A DNA stretch of 64,000 nucleotides from Heterobasidion occidentale (GCA_039111635.1 JBCAQO010000005.1:310001-374000), one strand, 5' to 3'; shown: positions 9,103-19,114, counted from the stretch's first letter. The notes: generated by a model not told the origin, from the sequence alone. Translations and numbers: made by a program.

Positions 9103-10323
9103 ATGCTAACCTCTTCATCCTCCACATGGTTTTATGGCGACGGCCGCAGCGGTGAGAACCCGGGCGACTTCATCAAGCAAGTCGAACAAGGCTTCATGGA
9201 GAAAACCACAGACAGCCACAAGGTCGACAAGGTTGGCCAGTACCTAAAATCTGGCAGTCAAGCGGAAAAGTGGTATGAGGATGAACTAACCCCCGCCAAT
9301 AGCGCCACCTGGAAGGACTTCAAAGCAGCGTTCTTCACGCAATGGCCGAAACTCAAGCCCATCCTGAAGACACGCGCCGAGAAGATCATGGCCCTTCAAG
9401 CGCACAGACTAACGGAGGTGGAAGCAGTGAAGAAGGTGGAAACAGAAGGAACAGAAGAATGGGGGTACATCCGCTGGGCGGATCGGGCCCTAGTCCTCGC
9501 GAATGCAGTAGTCGACACGGATGGCATGCTGATTGAAGGAGTCCGGAAGGACCTACCCTCTAGCGTAGCCACCTTCGTCACCGGAACCTATACCACATGG
9601 GCCGCCTTCACCAACGCCGTACGGCAAATCCGCCCCGACGATTTACTACGCGCACAAGCAAACAATGCTCGTCTGATTGCTGTGGAACAGGAACTGCGAC
9701 GCCCCACTCCCCCTCGTCAGAACGTACCAATGGCCACCCTCCAACAGATGATGGAACGCATGTCCATCACCCCTCACAATCCCCTGCCGCGAACATCTCC
9801 CTACCCCCCGAACCGAGGCACTCCCCCCCCAGCCCATCCGTACCAAGGTGCAAGCCTCCCTCCTCCCACATCGCGGCCACAACGCGCTTCCAACGCTGAA
9901 CGCTTAGCGACCGCACATCGCAACCAAATCCCACTACACCCCAACACCCCCCAGGGTCTAGCGTCATACCAGCAGCAAGTTGCCGCCTGGCACTCAGCCA
10001 ACCCGGACAGCAGGGCCGATGAGCACCGCCCATACCCTCTTACCCCAGGCACCGCACCGATCGCCTCTGGTGAATGCTGGAGATGCGGAATGACGGAACC
10101 ACGTCATCGGGGCGACGAATGCTCAGGGCGTGCCGTTCCTGAAAACGAACGCAGATGGCGCATGATTGCATCTACGATCAGCCGACCGCCCCCGCCAACG
10201 GCCGTACGGTACATATACATCCAACCCCACGAGTACTACAACCCCTATGAACAGCCCTATGACGGCGCGGGGTGGCAAGAGACAACGGACGAGTCGGGAA
10301 ATGGGGACGGGCCGTCAGCATAG
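9103..10323 (+). CDS. gag: E2 gag
   Basis: 406 residues from an ATG. The N-terminal half looks like a retrotransposon capsid (WFYGDGRSGENPGDFI, then a helical region with W-rich motifs); the middle is Pro-rich and disordered. Near residue 325 is a zinc knuckle-like CWRCGMTEPRHRGDEC with spacing CX2CX6HX4C, two residues longer than usual between C2 and H. The same frame stays open upstream to about 8741 with no ATG, giving a Ser/Pro-rich stretch that may be untranslated. The 3' end overlaps pol by 52 nt in the -1 frame. Confidence 0.85.
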   Translation: MLTSSSSTWFYGDGRSGENPGDFIKQVEQGFMEKTTDSHKVDKVGQYLKSGSQAEKWYEDELTPANSATWKDFKAAFFTQWPKLKPILKTRAEKIMALQAHRLTEVEAVKKVETEGTEEWGYIRWADRALVLANAVVDTDGMLIEGVRKDLPSSVATFVTGTYTTWAAFTNAVRQIRPDDLLRAQANNARLIAVEQELRRPTPPRQNVPMATLQQMMERMSITPHNPLPRTSPYPPNRGTPPPAHPYQGASLPPPTSRPQRASNAERLATAHRNQIPLHPNTPQGLASYQQQVAAWHSANPDSRADEHRPYPLTPGTAPIASGECWRCGMTEPRHRGDECSGRAVPENERRWRMIASTISRPPPPTAVRYIYIQPHEYYNPYEQPYDGAGWQETTDESGNGDGPSA

Positions 10324-13300
10324 GAGAAGCTCGCACGGCCCGCACCACAATCCCACTCCCTCCCTCTCTCGTCCCCGGCTGCACATCGGCGCCAACCGGG
10401 GACCAATCTAAAGCCCCCACAACGCATATCCCAACGAGAGGGACAGGAGCTATACCAAAGGACGTAGCGGTTATCCTAGACGCACGCATGTATGAAACCA
10501 CGTCAGATCTAATAGACTGCGCTAACATCTACACTGTGGGGGACACGAGAATCACAACAAAAAGCAGGAGACCGGCCAAAGCAAGGCCGTTCGTCCACAG
10601 AATTCAACTACACGGACCCCAGGGAGAAATCAACAGGGTAAAAAGCATATTCGACGACGGTGCAATGATCAACGCCATCGACAGTGACATCTACGCAGCC
10701 ATACAACATCGACTCACCGCCACCACACCCTCCCCACGTCAACTACGCATGGCCAATGGAACAATAGTTCCATCCCAAGGCCGATGGGAAGGTCAGGTCA
10801 CCATCGGAGACGTCAAAGTCATTGCACGATTCGAGGTCTTCCCAAGCGGAGGATCCTGGTCCGTACTCGTCGGAAAACCACTGCTCACAGCCCTCCAAGC
10901 CAAACACGAATACGCAACAGACACAATCGACCTCCCATCCCCAGAGGGCACCACAACCCTTCAAAACGAACTCGCAGAAACAGCGGACAGTACGGAAACA
11001 GCGCCACCTGTCGTCCATCTGATGCTTGATACCAAACAGCGCACAACGCTGCGGGGGGATGATAAATCCCCCGCGAGGCAAGTCCCACACTCTACCCTCT
11101 ACCCTCCACCGAGCACCAGTGACAAGCACAAATCAATTAAAACGCAGCCCACAACAAACGCACCCACACTCGAAACCGAACACACCACATGGGATGAAAA
11201 GGTGGACCTACCTGAAATCGCAAACGACAAAGACCCCTCCATTTACACCCGACACACTGACGCGTGGAAAGTAGAAAGAACAGTAGAACTCCTCAGGCTA
11301 ATACGGATTGGCGACGACCTCACCGTCGAAGAACACGATAAAGTAACGGCGCTCATTCTCGAATTTGCAGACTGCTTCGCAATGTCTGTCAGCGAAGTAT
11401 CCCCCGTCCACAGTGCAACACACCGGCTCAACCTTCCGACTGGAACCAAAATTCCATGGAAAGTCCACCAACAGCCGCTCTTCGGAGACAAGCAAGAGTA
11501 TTTTTTCTCCCATATAGACCTCATGCTGGAAGGCGGAATCATTGCCCCCATCGCCCCAGAAGACGTCAAATTCTGTGGCAACACCGTCCTCGCACAGAAA
11601 GCGCACACCACCAAAGGCCTGTCGACCGAAGAACTCATGCACAGAGTCAACAACGAATGTCTAGCCCATGGATTCCCCCCGAAATATGACCTCCCACCTT
11701 GCGAGAAACAGACAGCACAACCAGATCCACCCACCAAGCAGACAAAATGGCGCATTTGCCAAAGCTTCAAGGCGCTAAACGATCTCACGACTGTTCCCCC
11801 GATGCCGCAGGGCGACATCCGCGCAAAGCAGCAAGCACTTGCGGGGCATCGGTGGGTCACCGTTTTTGACTTTGCGTCCGGATTTTACGCTTGCCCCATA
11901 GCCGAAGAAGATCAGCCATACATCTGCTTTTACGTCGCAGGACGAGGATACTTCAAATACCTCCGCATGCCGTTTGGCCTCACCGGCGCACCATCCCGCT
12001 TCGCAAGCATGACCGCCGCCGCCCTCGGAGACCTCGTAGGAACCCTCTGCCAGCTGTTCGTCGACGACGGCGGCATTCCAGGCGACAAGTTTGACGATAC
12101 AATGATCAGTCTCCGCACACTCCTCCAACGCATCCGAGACACTGGTCTATCCCTATCAGCTGCAAAAACAGAGTTTTTCATGACAGAAGCAAAATTCGCA
12201 GGCGAAACAGTTGGCCCCAATGGCGTCGGAACAGACCCCTCAAAAATCTCCGCGATCGTTAATTGGGCAACACCAACCACGCTGAAAGGTCTGTCAGGAT
12301 TTGTTCACTTGGGGAACTACTACCGCTCCGTATGTGCAGACTACGGACGCATCGCACGGCCACTCACGGATCTGATCCGCAACGCATCAATACCAACAGG
12401 AAAGGGCAAATTCGCACACCAGAGAGCACTCCGTGAGCACTCCCTCGAGGGCCAATGGACGGTCGAACACCAAAAAGCATTCATCGAGATCAAGGCCGCC
12501 CTGACTTCCGCACCAGTACTCCGATCCCCCATCTTCGATGGCCGCACCTTCATCGTCACAACCGATGGATCCAAACATGGGTTTGCCGGAATCCTATCAC
12601 AGTACCACGAAACAGCCCTTTCCAATGGAAAGAAGGTAACACGGCGGCACCCTATTGCCTTCGCATCCAAACGCACATCCCGCGCCGAAGAACGGTACAA
12701 ACCGTTCCTCTCCGAGTTCGCAGCTCTCAAATTCAGCCTCGATAAGTTCTCAGATACAATCTGGGGTTCACCCATTGAGATCGAGACTGACTGCCAAGCG
12801 CTGCGAGACTTCCTTCTCAGTGACAACCTGAACATACACCATGCCAGATGGCGTGATGGCGTCCTAGCCTATGAAATCAGGAAAGTCCGACACCGGCCGG
12901 GGATTGGCAACCCTGCGGATGGCCCAAGCCGCATGTACGATGCCGGATTCCAAAACGAAGGTGATGGAAGCGACTGGACGGTTGGGCAAGACTGGGAGAA
13001 GGCCTCCGGCCTGGTCCATGACCTGTTCCTCACCACCATCACCCCCGAGCTACAACAACTCCGAGAACGATTCGTAAACGAACCCATATTCCGTGAAGTT
13101 ATTGATGCCTTGAAGAACACAGACCATGTGAGTGATGCACAAACACGGAAGCGAGCGCGCCACCGCGCAATTGGCTACATGATCGAAGATGGGAAGCTAT
13201 GGCGCATAGGGAACGGACGCTCCCCGCGAGCGCGACCACGCGTCGAGTGCATTCCCCGCTCTGAAGCAGTCATTCGTGCAGCTGCAGTGCATGGACAGCT

Positions 13301-14624
13301 ACACTTCGGCCGCGACCACGTCAAACTGCAACTGCTCGACACAATCTGCAGCCCGCAGCTTGACCAGTCAATCGTAACCGCACTCGCCGACTGTGCACAA
13401 TGCAAAAACTTCGGGGGTACGCACCTTCACTCCCTCCTAGAACCCATCACCCGCCGTCACCCCTTCGAATTACTCGTAGCAGACTACCTCTCCCTACCAA
13501 AAGGCACAAATGGCTTCCACACCGTCGGCCTATACCTCGACACCTATTCCCAACGCATCTGGGGATTCAAATACAAGACACACGGCACAGCGAAGACCAC
13601 AATATCAGGACTAACCACCATCACCACTGGCTGGACAAAACCGGACACGTTCATGACCGACGGCGGCTCCCACTTCAAGAACGCCGAGGTAGCCTTGTTC
13701 TGCAAAGAGCGAGACATCCACCACGAAGTCATAGCGGCGTACTCCGCATGGATCAATGGCCTAGTTGAAGGCACAAACAAGATCCTCCTAGGCCGCCTCA
13801 AACGCCTATGCAGCCCTGAACTCAGCGAAGACGAGTACACCGACGTCAAACCCGAGGACATACCAAAAAACTGGCCGAAATACTTCGACCAGGTCATTGA
13901 ATGGCTCAACAACCGCATCCTCCCCGCACTGCACCATTCCCCCAACGAACTCGCACTAGGCCTGATCATTAACACACCCAAAACATCCCCAAACGTCGCA
14001 GAGGCGCCACCGTCCATAGCCGAGGTGGAACGCCAACTCGCCTACACAGAACAACAGCGCCTCGATGGCTACGCGTTCACAGTGGACCACGCGCACAAAC
14101 GAAAAGCGGCGTTCGACAGACGTGTTGTCAACGCCGCACCAGGTGAAGTCATCTTTGCACGCTTTGACCTCGTCCAAGTCTACAGAAATGCACTTGATTT
14201 CACCCTATCCACAGCAAGCAAATTACTCCCCAGATGGTCACCCCCACGACGCATTCGCAGCCGTATCATCAACTCCTACATCCTCGAAGACCTTAGCGGC
14301 ACCCTCCTACCCGGAAAATTCAGCTCCCGCCGACTCAGGAAATTCGCGCCCCGCACCGGCACCAAACTCGCACAAGAACAAGCAACCCTGCTACAAAACA
14401 AAAAAGACCACCCCGAAGAAGAGAACACCGACGGCCCCATCTTTCCCAATGGACAGATGGAACACACCCCACCAGAAGACACACCAGCTGAGGACCCCAC
14501 AAACGAAGACGAATCGGAAGGATCGAACACCTCTGACCTCGAAGATGACACCGGAACGGAAGACGAGGAAGATGAACCACGACCTACCACTGGGCGCAGA
14601 CTACGATCGGGTCGCATCGTTTGA
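10272..14624 (+). CDS. pol: E2 pol: protease, RT, RNase H, integrase
   Basis: 1,450-codon frame, -1 relative to gag, so expression most likely needs a -1 ribosomal frameshift in 10272-10323. Order: a protease-like domain with FDDGAMINAI near residue 130 (DDGA instead of DSGA or DTGA); RT with LFVDDGG near 12060; RNase H with TTDGSKHG and ETDCQALRDFL; integrase with a Zn finger (CAQC) and DDE residues in VADYL, MTDGGSHF and VEGTNK. It ends in a Glu/Asp-rich tail and no chromodomain. Length and order fit full-length Ty3/gypsy Pol. No frameshift or stop is seen. Confidence 0.9.
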   Translation: MARDNGRVGKWGRAVSIGEARTARTTIPLPPSLVPGCTSAPTGDQSKAPTTHIPTRGTGAIPKDVAVILDARMYETTSDLIDCANIYTVGDTRITTKSRRPAKARPFVHRIQLHGPQGEINRVKSIFDDGAMINAIDSDIYAAIQHRLTATTPSPRQLRMANGTIVPSQGRWEGQVTIGDVKVIARFEVFPSGGSWSVLVGKPLLTALQAKHEYATDTIDLPSPEGTTTLQNELAETADSTETAPPVVHLMLDTKQRTTLRGDDKSPARQVPHSTLYPPPSTSDKHKSIKTQPTTNAPTLETEHTTWDEKVDLPEIANDKDPSIYTRHTDAWKVERTVELLRLIRIGDDLTVEEHDKVTALILEFADCFAMSVSEVSPVHSATHRLNLPTGTKIPWKVHQQPLFGDKQEYFFSHIDLMLEGGIIAPIAPEDVKFCGNTVLAQKAHTTKGLSTEELMHRVNNECLAHGFPPKYDLPPCEKQTAQPDPPTKQTKWRICQSFKALNDLTTVPPMPQGDIRAKQQALAGHRWVTVFDFASGFYACPIAEEDQPYICFYVAGRGYFKYLRMPFGLTGAPSRFASMTAAALGDLVGTLCQLFVDDGGIPGDKFDDTMISLRTLLQRIRDTGLSLSAAKTEFFMTEAKFAGETVGPNGVGTDPSKISAIVNWATPTTLKGLSGFVHLGNYYRSVCADYGRIARPLTDLIRNASIPTGKGKFAHQRALREHSLEGQWTVEHQKAFIEIKAALTSAPVLRSPIFDGRTFIVTTDGSKHGFAGILSQYHETALSNGKKVTRRHPIAFASKRTSRAEERYKPFLSEFAALKFSLDKFSDTIWGSPIEIETDCQALRDFLLSDNLNIHHARWRDGVLAYEIRKVRHRPGIGNPADGPSRMYDAGFQNEGDGSDWTVGQDWEKASGLVHDLFLTTITPELQQLRERFVNEPIFREVIDALKNTDHVSDAQTRKRARHRAIGYMIEDGKLWRIGNGRSPRARPRVECIPRSEAVIRAAAVHGQLHFGRDHVKLQLLDTICSPQLDQSIVTALADCAQCKNFGGTHLHSLLEPITRRHPFELLVADYLSLPKGTNGFHTVGLYLDTYSQRIWGFKYKTHGTAKTTISGLTTITTGWTKPDTFMTDGGSHFKNAEVALFCKERDIHHEVIAAYSAWINGLVEGTNKILLGRLKRLCSPELSEDEYTDVKPEDIPKNWPKYFDQVIEWLNNRILPALHHSPNELALGLIINTPKTSPNVAEAPPSIAEVERQLAYTEQQRLDGYAFTVDHAHKRKAAFDRRVVNAAPGEVIFARFDLVQVYRNALDFTLSTASKLLPRWSPPRRIRSRIINSYILEDLSGTLLPGKFSSRRLRKFAPRTGTKLAQEQATLLQNKKDHPEEENTDGPIFPNGQMEHTPPEDTPAEDPTNEDESEGSNTSDLEDDTGTEDEEDEPRPTTGRRLRSGRIV

Positions 14625-14680
14625 TAACAGACGACGAGGACGTCGCATCGTTTGATAACAGACGACGAGGACGTCGCATT
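14611..14680 (+). repeat. 31-bp tandem repeat across the E2 pol stop codon
   Basis: A 31-bp unit beginning GTCGCATCG occurs at 14611-14641 and 14642-14672, followed by a partial third copy. The pol stop (14622-14624) lies in the first unit. Confidence 0.9.
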
Positions 14681-14682
14681 CG

Positions 14683-14698
14683 AGGGCAGGGGGGCACA
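14683..14698 (+). promoter_or_regulatory. E2 polypurine tract
   Basis: AGGGCAGGGGGGCACA directly precedes the 3' LTR, the usual place for the plus-strand primer. Confidence 0.75.
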
Positions 14699-14904
14699 TG
14701 GAGTAGTAGAACTCCATACCAGGCAGAAAGGAAGACAGAGCCGGAGAACGAGACGAGGCGAGACAAGACCAGACGAGAGAAGGAAACAGGAGGATAGAGG
14801 GATCGGGAAGCGACACAGGGTTAGGGCTAGCGTTGTAGACAGCTCGTAGCGCCATCGCATCCACTGCCAGCACCACCACTGCACCTTCGTTTCTGGCTAG
14901 TCCA
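14699..14904 (+). repeat. E2 3' LTR
   Basis: 206 bp, near-identical to 8385-8590. Followed at once by the CCGA target duplication. Confidence 0.93.
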
Positions 14905-15038
14905 CCGAGTTCCTCGAAAGAGCCCAAAGACGATCCATCGTCTTCATCCATTGGAGTCTACGACTATACGAACCAGTGGAGGTTTAGCCTAGGGACCCCT
15001 TCGTGCATCGGTGCACGTGATAGGTCTCCGACCTAACA
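14905..15038 (+). repeat. E4 5' LTR, 3' end only
   Basis: Defined by its end CTAACA immediately before a primer region shared with E1/E3, and by loose similarity to the last 100 bp of their LTRs. The rest of the LTR is missing, apart from 8365-8384 on the other side of E2. Confidence 0.6.
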
Positions 15039-15312
15039 CTTGAACGAGCTCTTTTATCCTACCCTATTCAAGCTGGACCCAGCAGAGACAGCTCTTTCTC
15101 TCATCCGTCAACAACATTTAGCAATCGCAACAGGGTAAACCTAACGGCGACCCCAGCAGCGACTCCTCAAGTAAGAATAAACAACCCCGGAGCTAGAGGT
15201 CGCAAGACACCGGAACCCAGGAAAGGTTTATTCAGGAATAGCCACACTCAGGCTACAACAAGCACCCGAAATATATAGACCTCCTTAAAACTGGATATAG
15301 ATTTTCCGGGAT

Positions 15313-17360
15313 TTGCTTCGTCAACGAACCAAAGACACGTTCACCCTCACGGACACGGAGAGCCCGACGTCATCAGAGCAAGGAACTGCGTCGAGATACA
15401 CGACGGAAGACCAGACAATTTCCCCATCGCCGTTATCCCCGATCTCAGAAGAACCATCGCAAGGAATATCGACACAGACGGAATCAGAGCGGAACTCGTC
15501 AAGACCAAGGAGAACAGAGACCACGTCTCAATCCTCATCCACTGGACCTTCTCCTCAACCTAGGAAGACACACTGGAAGCTCCTGACTCCCCACCAGTCC
15601 GAACCGAAATTGAAGGGATCGTTTTTTGTCAGAAGAGGAGAGTTCGCCCACAAAACTTATCATCTCCGAACCCTCATCTCGGGACACACATTCTCCGAGA
15701 TCATCCAGCTCATCGACCAAATTGATATTTCCATCAACGAAATTATCAAAAGGGACCAGACTTACAGGAAGCACTACAGGCAGGAAGAAGACAGGCAGTA
15801 CCTTCTTCTTCAAAGAATAAAGAACAACGGACGAAGTCGCAGCGGGATATCCTCCCGGCTATAGAACAGACCCAGCAGAAGTCTACGCAGATTTACCCGA
15901 AGACGTCGACAAGGATCAACTTTATTACGACGAAGGGAAAGAACACTTCTACTACGCGGGATTCCTCACCGGATTCTTCAAAGACCAAGGAAAGAGCGAA
16001 TACGAATACGCAGCTTGGGGAGGAGAGACTGTCCCCGCACGACCCGACCTACACCTTGTTAAGATCGAGGACTACATCGCGAGAAAGACCTTCGACAAGC
16101 CTGAATCACCGACAAATAGGCATCGTGACTCGCCAAGACCGCACATACATACTCTACCCAGAGAAACAGCCAGTGGAAGTCGAATCTCTAGAAGAAACAC
16201 GCCCGCTGCATCCCCCTTACAAGAAACCACTCCCCAAGAAGACTTCCGAGCCCAACACCGGAGTTTGTCCCCGAACCGGAGTATTTTGAAGCACCAAGTG
16301 GAAATCCGGAACCACCTGACGATCCAGAGCCCCCGCCCGATACAATGTCGGCAGATACTGGAGGTAATGAGTCCAAGGGACCAGCTATGGCCAAACCCAC
16401 CACCTTCAATGGAAACAGAAAACGAACCGAGCAATTCCTCCACGAAATCGATCTAATGTTCCTGGCTAGGAAGAAGGATTATGCGAACGAATTCGCCAAA
16501 ATCGCTTACGCTCTATCGTATATGAAGGAAGGCTCGGCAGGGATATGGGCAAGAAACTTTACTCAGGCCAGGAACACGCTGAAGGATTGGAACAGATATA
16601 CTTGGGCAGACACAGTCGGCTTCACATCCGTCCGCAAAAAGATAGCCACCGACTTCGAGGAATTCAACAAAGAAGCCGATGCTCGCGACAAACTGGCCCG
16701 AGTCAATCAAGGAAAGAATCATTTAACACCTACCTTCAGCTGTTTGAACAGCTCGCAGCACTTGCTGGTGTAGATGGAGAAACCAAGAAAACCCATTTCC
16801 TACGAGGACTCAAGTGGGAGTTGGCAAAAGGAATTTATGAAGATCCCTCTGCAGATGGGACATGGGAAGAACTAGTCGAGAAGGCAAAAAAACACGAAAG
16901 AATGCGCATCGCAAGGGACCGAGCATACGACCTCCGAAAGGGCAAATTCCAAATTTACACTCCGCGCACCTTTTACGACGAAAGGGCACCCCCACGGAAC
17001 GACAGGGAGCCCCAATACGAACCTATGGATGTAGACGCAGTGGAAATGGAGGCCGATGCTGTCCGAACTCGCTTCAAGAAGCTTACCCCGGCAGAGAGAG
17101 ATCGACTTGCCAAAGAAGGCAAGTGCTTCTTCTGCAAGAAGCCCGGGCACATGGCGCGCAACTGTCCTTCTCGACCCAAGAGAAGATTCCAGCCCCCTCG
17201 TCGCAGACCTGTGCGCGAAGCAGAAATGGACGAAGGACAATTCGACGATGAAGACGTCGAAGAAGGAAAAAACAGAGTCAACCACATTCGCCAGATGATG
17301 ATGGACTCAGCATGGAAAATCGAGGAAGTTCGAGCCTTTAGCGACTCGAAGAATTTTTAA
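15313..17360 (+). pseudogene. E4 gag, frameshifted
   Basis: Coding pieces in shifting frames. 15313-15864 is a Ser/Thr-rich N-terminal part, and 15865-16340 continues in another frame with an acidic/aromatic stretch (DKDQLYYDEGKEHFYYAGF). From the ATG at 16345 comes a retrotransposon capsid domain (KPTTFNGN..FL.EID..ALSYM), broken near 16715, then the capsid C-terminal half to the CX2CX4HX4C zinc knuckle CFFCKKPGHMARNC (about 17130-17172), ending at the stop at 17360. The capsid C-terminal half aligns closely with E1/E3 Gag (LRGLK-ELA). It shows what the E1/E3 capsid looked like before it was shortened. Confidence 0.8.
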
Positions 17361-17529
17361 GGCCTCTCCCATCGGCAGCGGATGTGGAGAGTAGGATTCT
17401 TGCAGGAAATCGGTACGCTCCTCTGGCCAGTAAGATGCTGACCAAGAGCATGGACATCCAGATGTATTGTATCTTTCGGAAATGAAATCACATGGTGCAC
17501 CATCCCTCCGACTCGAGACAATGCTCATA

Positions 17530-17998
17530 GGCAAGAATAGAAAAGCTGCTCTACACAGGCACTAGTGGACAGCGGAGCCACTGGAATCTTCATGCACCCT
17601 CGCTTCGTAGAAGAGCATCGAATCACTACACACAAAACCCCCACCCCTATCCCAGTCAGTACGGTCCAGAACACCGAGTTCAAGGGAGGACCTATTACAC
17701 GATTGCCAACCTCAAATTACAGGTTCTAGGCGAAAAAGGGGGGTCGCATACAGAATCAGCAAGATTCTATATCGCGGAAATAGGAAAAGAGGACGTCATT
17801 TTAGGAACCGACTGGTTATTAGAACATAACCCAGAAGTCAACTGGCATGCCTACGGGCTACACTTTACCAGATGCCTGCCCTCCTGCCAAATAAAAGGAG
17901 GACCGGTAAAAGCTAGAAGAGCTACAAGAAAACCAGGACGTCCTAAACCAAGCATACGGCGCATGGAAACAGTACCGCAAACGGGCGACTACTCAATA
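17530..17998 (+). pseudogene. E4 aspartic protease fragment
   Basis: Frames with the catalytic DSGATG near 17569 and the later motif GKEDVILGTDWLL, both matching E1/E3 protease, separated by frame breaks. It runs directly into E3's LTR, so the downstream RT is lost. Confidence 0.8.
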
Positions 17999-18803
17999 TG
18001 TTAAGAGCCGGCTCATAACACATGATATATGATCACCTGATCATATGACAAGCGGTCTATGACCAACGGATACAACCTATACCCGGTGACCGACCCCTTG
18101 ACTTCACCAGCGGACATTGAGTTATCTTATCTTATCTTCCGTTCCTGGATTAACGATCAGTTACATCACTGACATCATTGATTGCATCACGCTTCTCTGA
18201 TCGCATCATAGATTACATCATTCCGATCGTTGATCGTTTGCTTCTATTTGGTGCCTTGAGCACAGACCTTCTGTAGATCTTGCCCTAAAGCGGATCGCGT
18301 ATATATAGAACGAGCCAGATACCTGTATCGCCAGCTCGTTCACCTTTGTTACTCCCCACCTGTTCTTACTCTTGACCTTGGTACTAGCCATACCTCTGCT
18401 ATATCATAGTCTTTGCCAATAGGCCAGACTCTTGATTGTCAATAGAACATCTGCTTGAGCATCGGTTTAACTTGCCCTGCGCTTCTCTCTATCGTCATCC
18501 TCAACCACTCAGTCGTCATCTCAATACTGGCTGAGTTCTACACAGGACTAGCAGTATTCTATCTCGACTTTAGTGGGCAGCATATCTACTGCCATCCAGG
18601 TCCGCATCAGGTCGTACCCGCACATCTGTGGGAAAACCTTTGTGCATTCCTGGAGACGCGATACCATCACGAATCCCTCGTACATCCCGAATTACGCACT
18701 CAAGTAGCCGCTGGTGCCTTCATCGGACGTACTTGGATTTGGCACGTCCCTCAGTGACTCAGGAGCCTCCTGGCACATCACGTGCGAAGACCAGGTCTTA
18801 ACA
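17999..18803 (+). repeat. E3 5' LTR, 805 bp
   Basis: Starts TGTTAAGA, ends TCTTAACA. U3 matches the E1 LTR. Contains the TATA box and R-region inverted repeat listed separately. Confidence 0.95.
18300..18342 (+). promoter_or_regulatory. E3 LTR core promoter: TATA box and predicted RNA 5' end
   Basis: TATATATA at 18300-18307 is followed by a nested inverted repeat, GAACGAGC (18308-18315) with GCTCGTTC (18334-18341), enclosing GATAC/GTATC. A start about 31 bp after the TATA box would put AGCTCGTTCA (18333-18342) at or near the RNA 5' end. This decamer is the exact complement of the primer site at 18806-18815. The same block is in E1 (about 8022-8066) and in E3's 3' LTR (about 26380-26422). Confidence 0.65.
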
Positions 18804-18805
18804 CT

Positions 18806-18815
18806 TGAACGAGCT
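18806..18815 (+). promoter_or_regulatory. E3 primer binding site, self-priming type
   Basis: TGAACGAGCT, two bases after the LTR, pairs over 10 bp with AGCTCGTTCA in the R region. Tf1-type elements of fission yeast use the first bases of their own RNA as primer; the layout here fits that scheme. The same site is found in E1 and E4 (15041-15050). Confidence 0.65.
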
Positions 18816-19114
18816 CACCTGCCCCTGCCTCACTCTGGACGGACTACCCTCCCCAAATACCGAGATCGTCGGCGTCATCACCTTCCATTTACACGAAGGC
18901 GATTTACGCCGAACGCACACACTCTCCATCACCCTTGTAGCAGAACCACCCGAGGTCATTAGCAGTGCGCTTAACCAAATCACCGACAGTTTGTTCAGAC
19001 CGCTACTCCATCATCCTCCATATCGATACCTACTCGAAAGGGACGGATACGTTACGTTCCCCATCTCTATCCGGATCACGCCCCACTACTCCAACCTTCG
19101 CCCAGCCAGCGAAG

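Larger units (their letters stand above)
8385..14904 (+). mobile_element. E2: complete Ty3/gypsy-type retrotransposon with 206-bp LTRs
   Basis: Two 206-bp LTRs (TGGAGTAG...CTAGTCCA) flank a 6.1-kb interior with gag and pol in a -1 overlap. The two LTRs differ by eye at two positions, so insertion is recent. Flanked by a 4-bp duplication CCGA (8381-8384 and 14905-14908). It inserted into the LTR of older element E4. No chromodomain is present, and its protein sequence is unlike E1/E3, so it belongs to a different lineage. Both ORFs are uninterrupted, so it may be active. Confidence 0.93.
14905..17998 (+). mobile_element. E4: decayed 5' part of a chromovirus related to E1/E3
   Basis: Contains the end of an LTR (to 15038, ending CTAACA) followed by the same CTTGAACGAGCTC primer region as E1/E3, a leader, a frameshifted gag and the start of a protease. 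It stops abruptly at E3's 5' LTR; no RT or integrase of E4 is found on the other side of E3. It was entered by E2. Its Gag still has the capsid N-terminal half that E1/E3 lack. Multiple frame breaks mark it as the oldest element here. Confidence 0.85.

Noticed and set aside
11243..11860. Minus-strand frames of 100-200 codons within E2 pol.
   Set aside because: Overlap conserved RT coding on the plus strand; no motif of their own.
18455..18757. A 100-codon frame inside the LTR, present in all three complete LTRs (also 7606-7908 minus and 26534-26836).
   Set aside because: It starts at TTG with no ATG near, and is identical only because the LTRs are near identical over this part. Presence in all copies is not evidence of coding.
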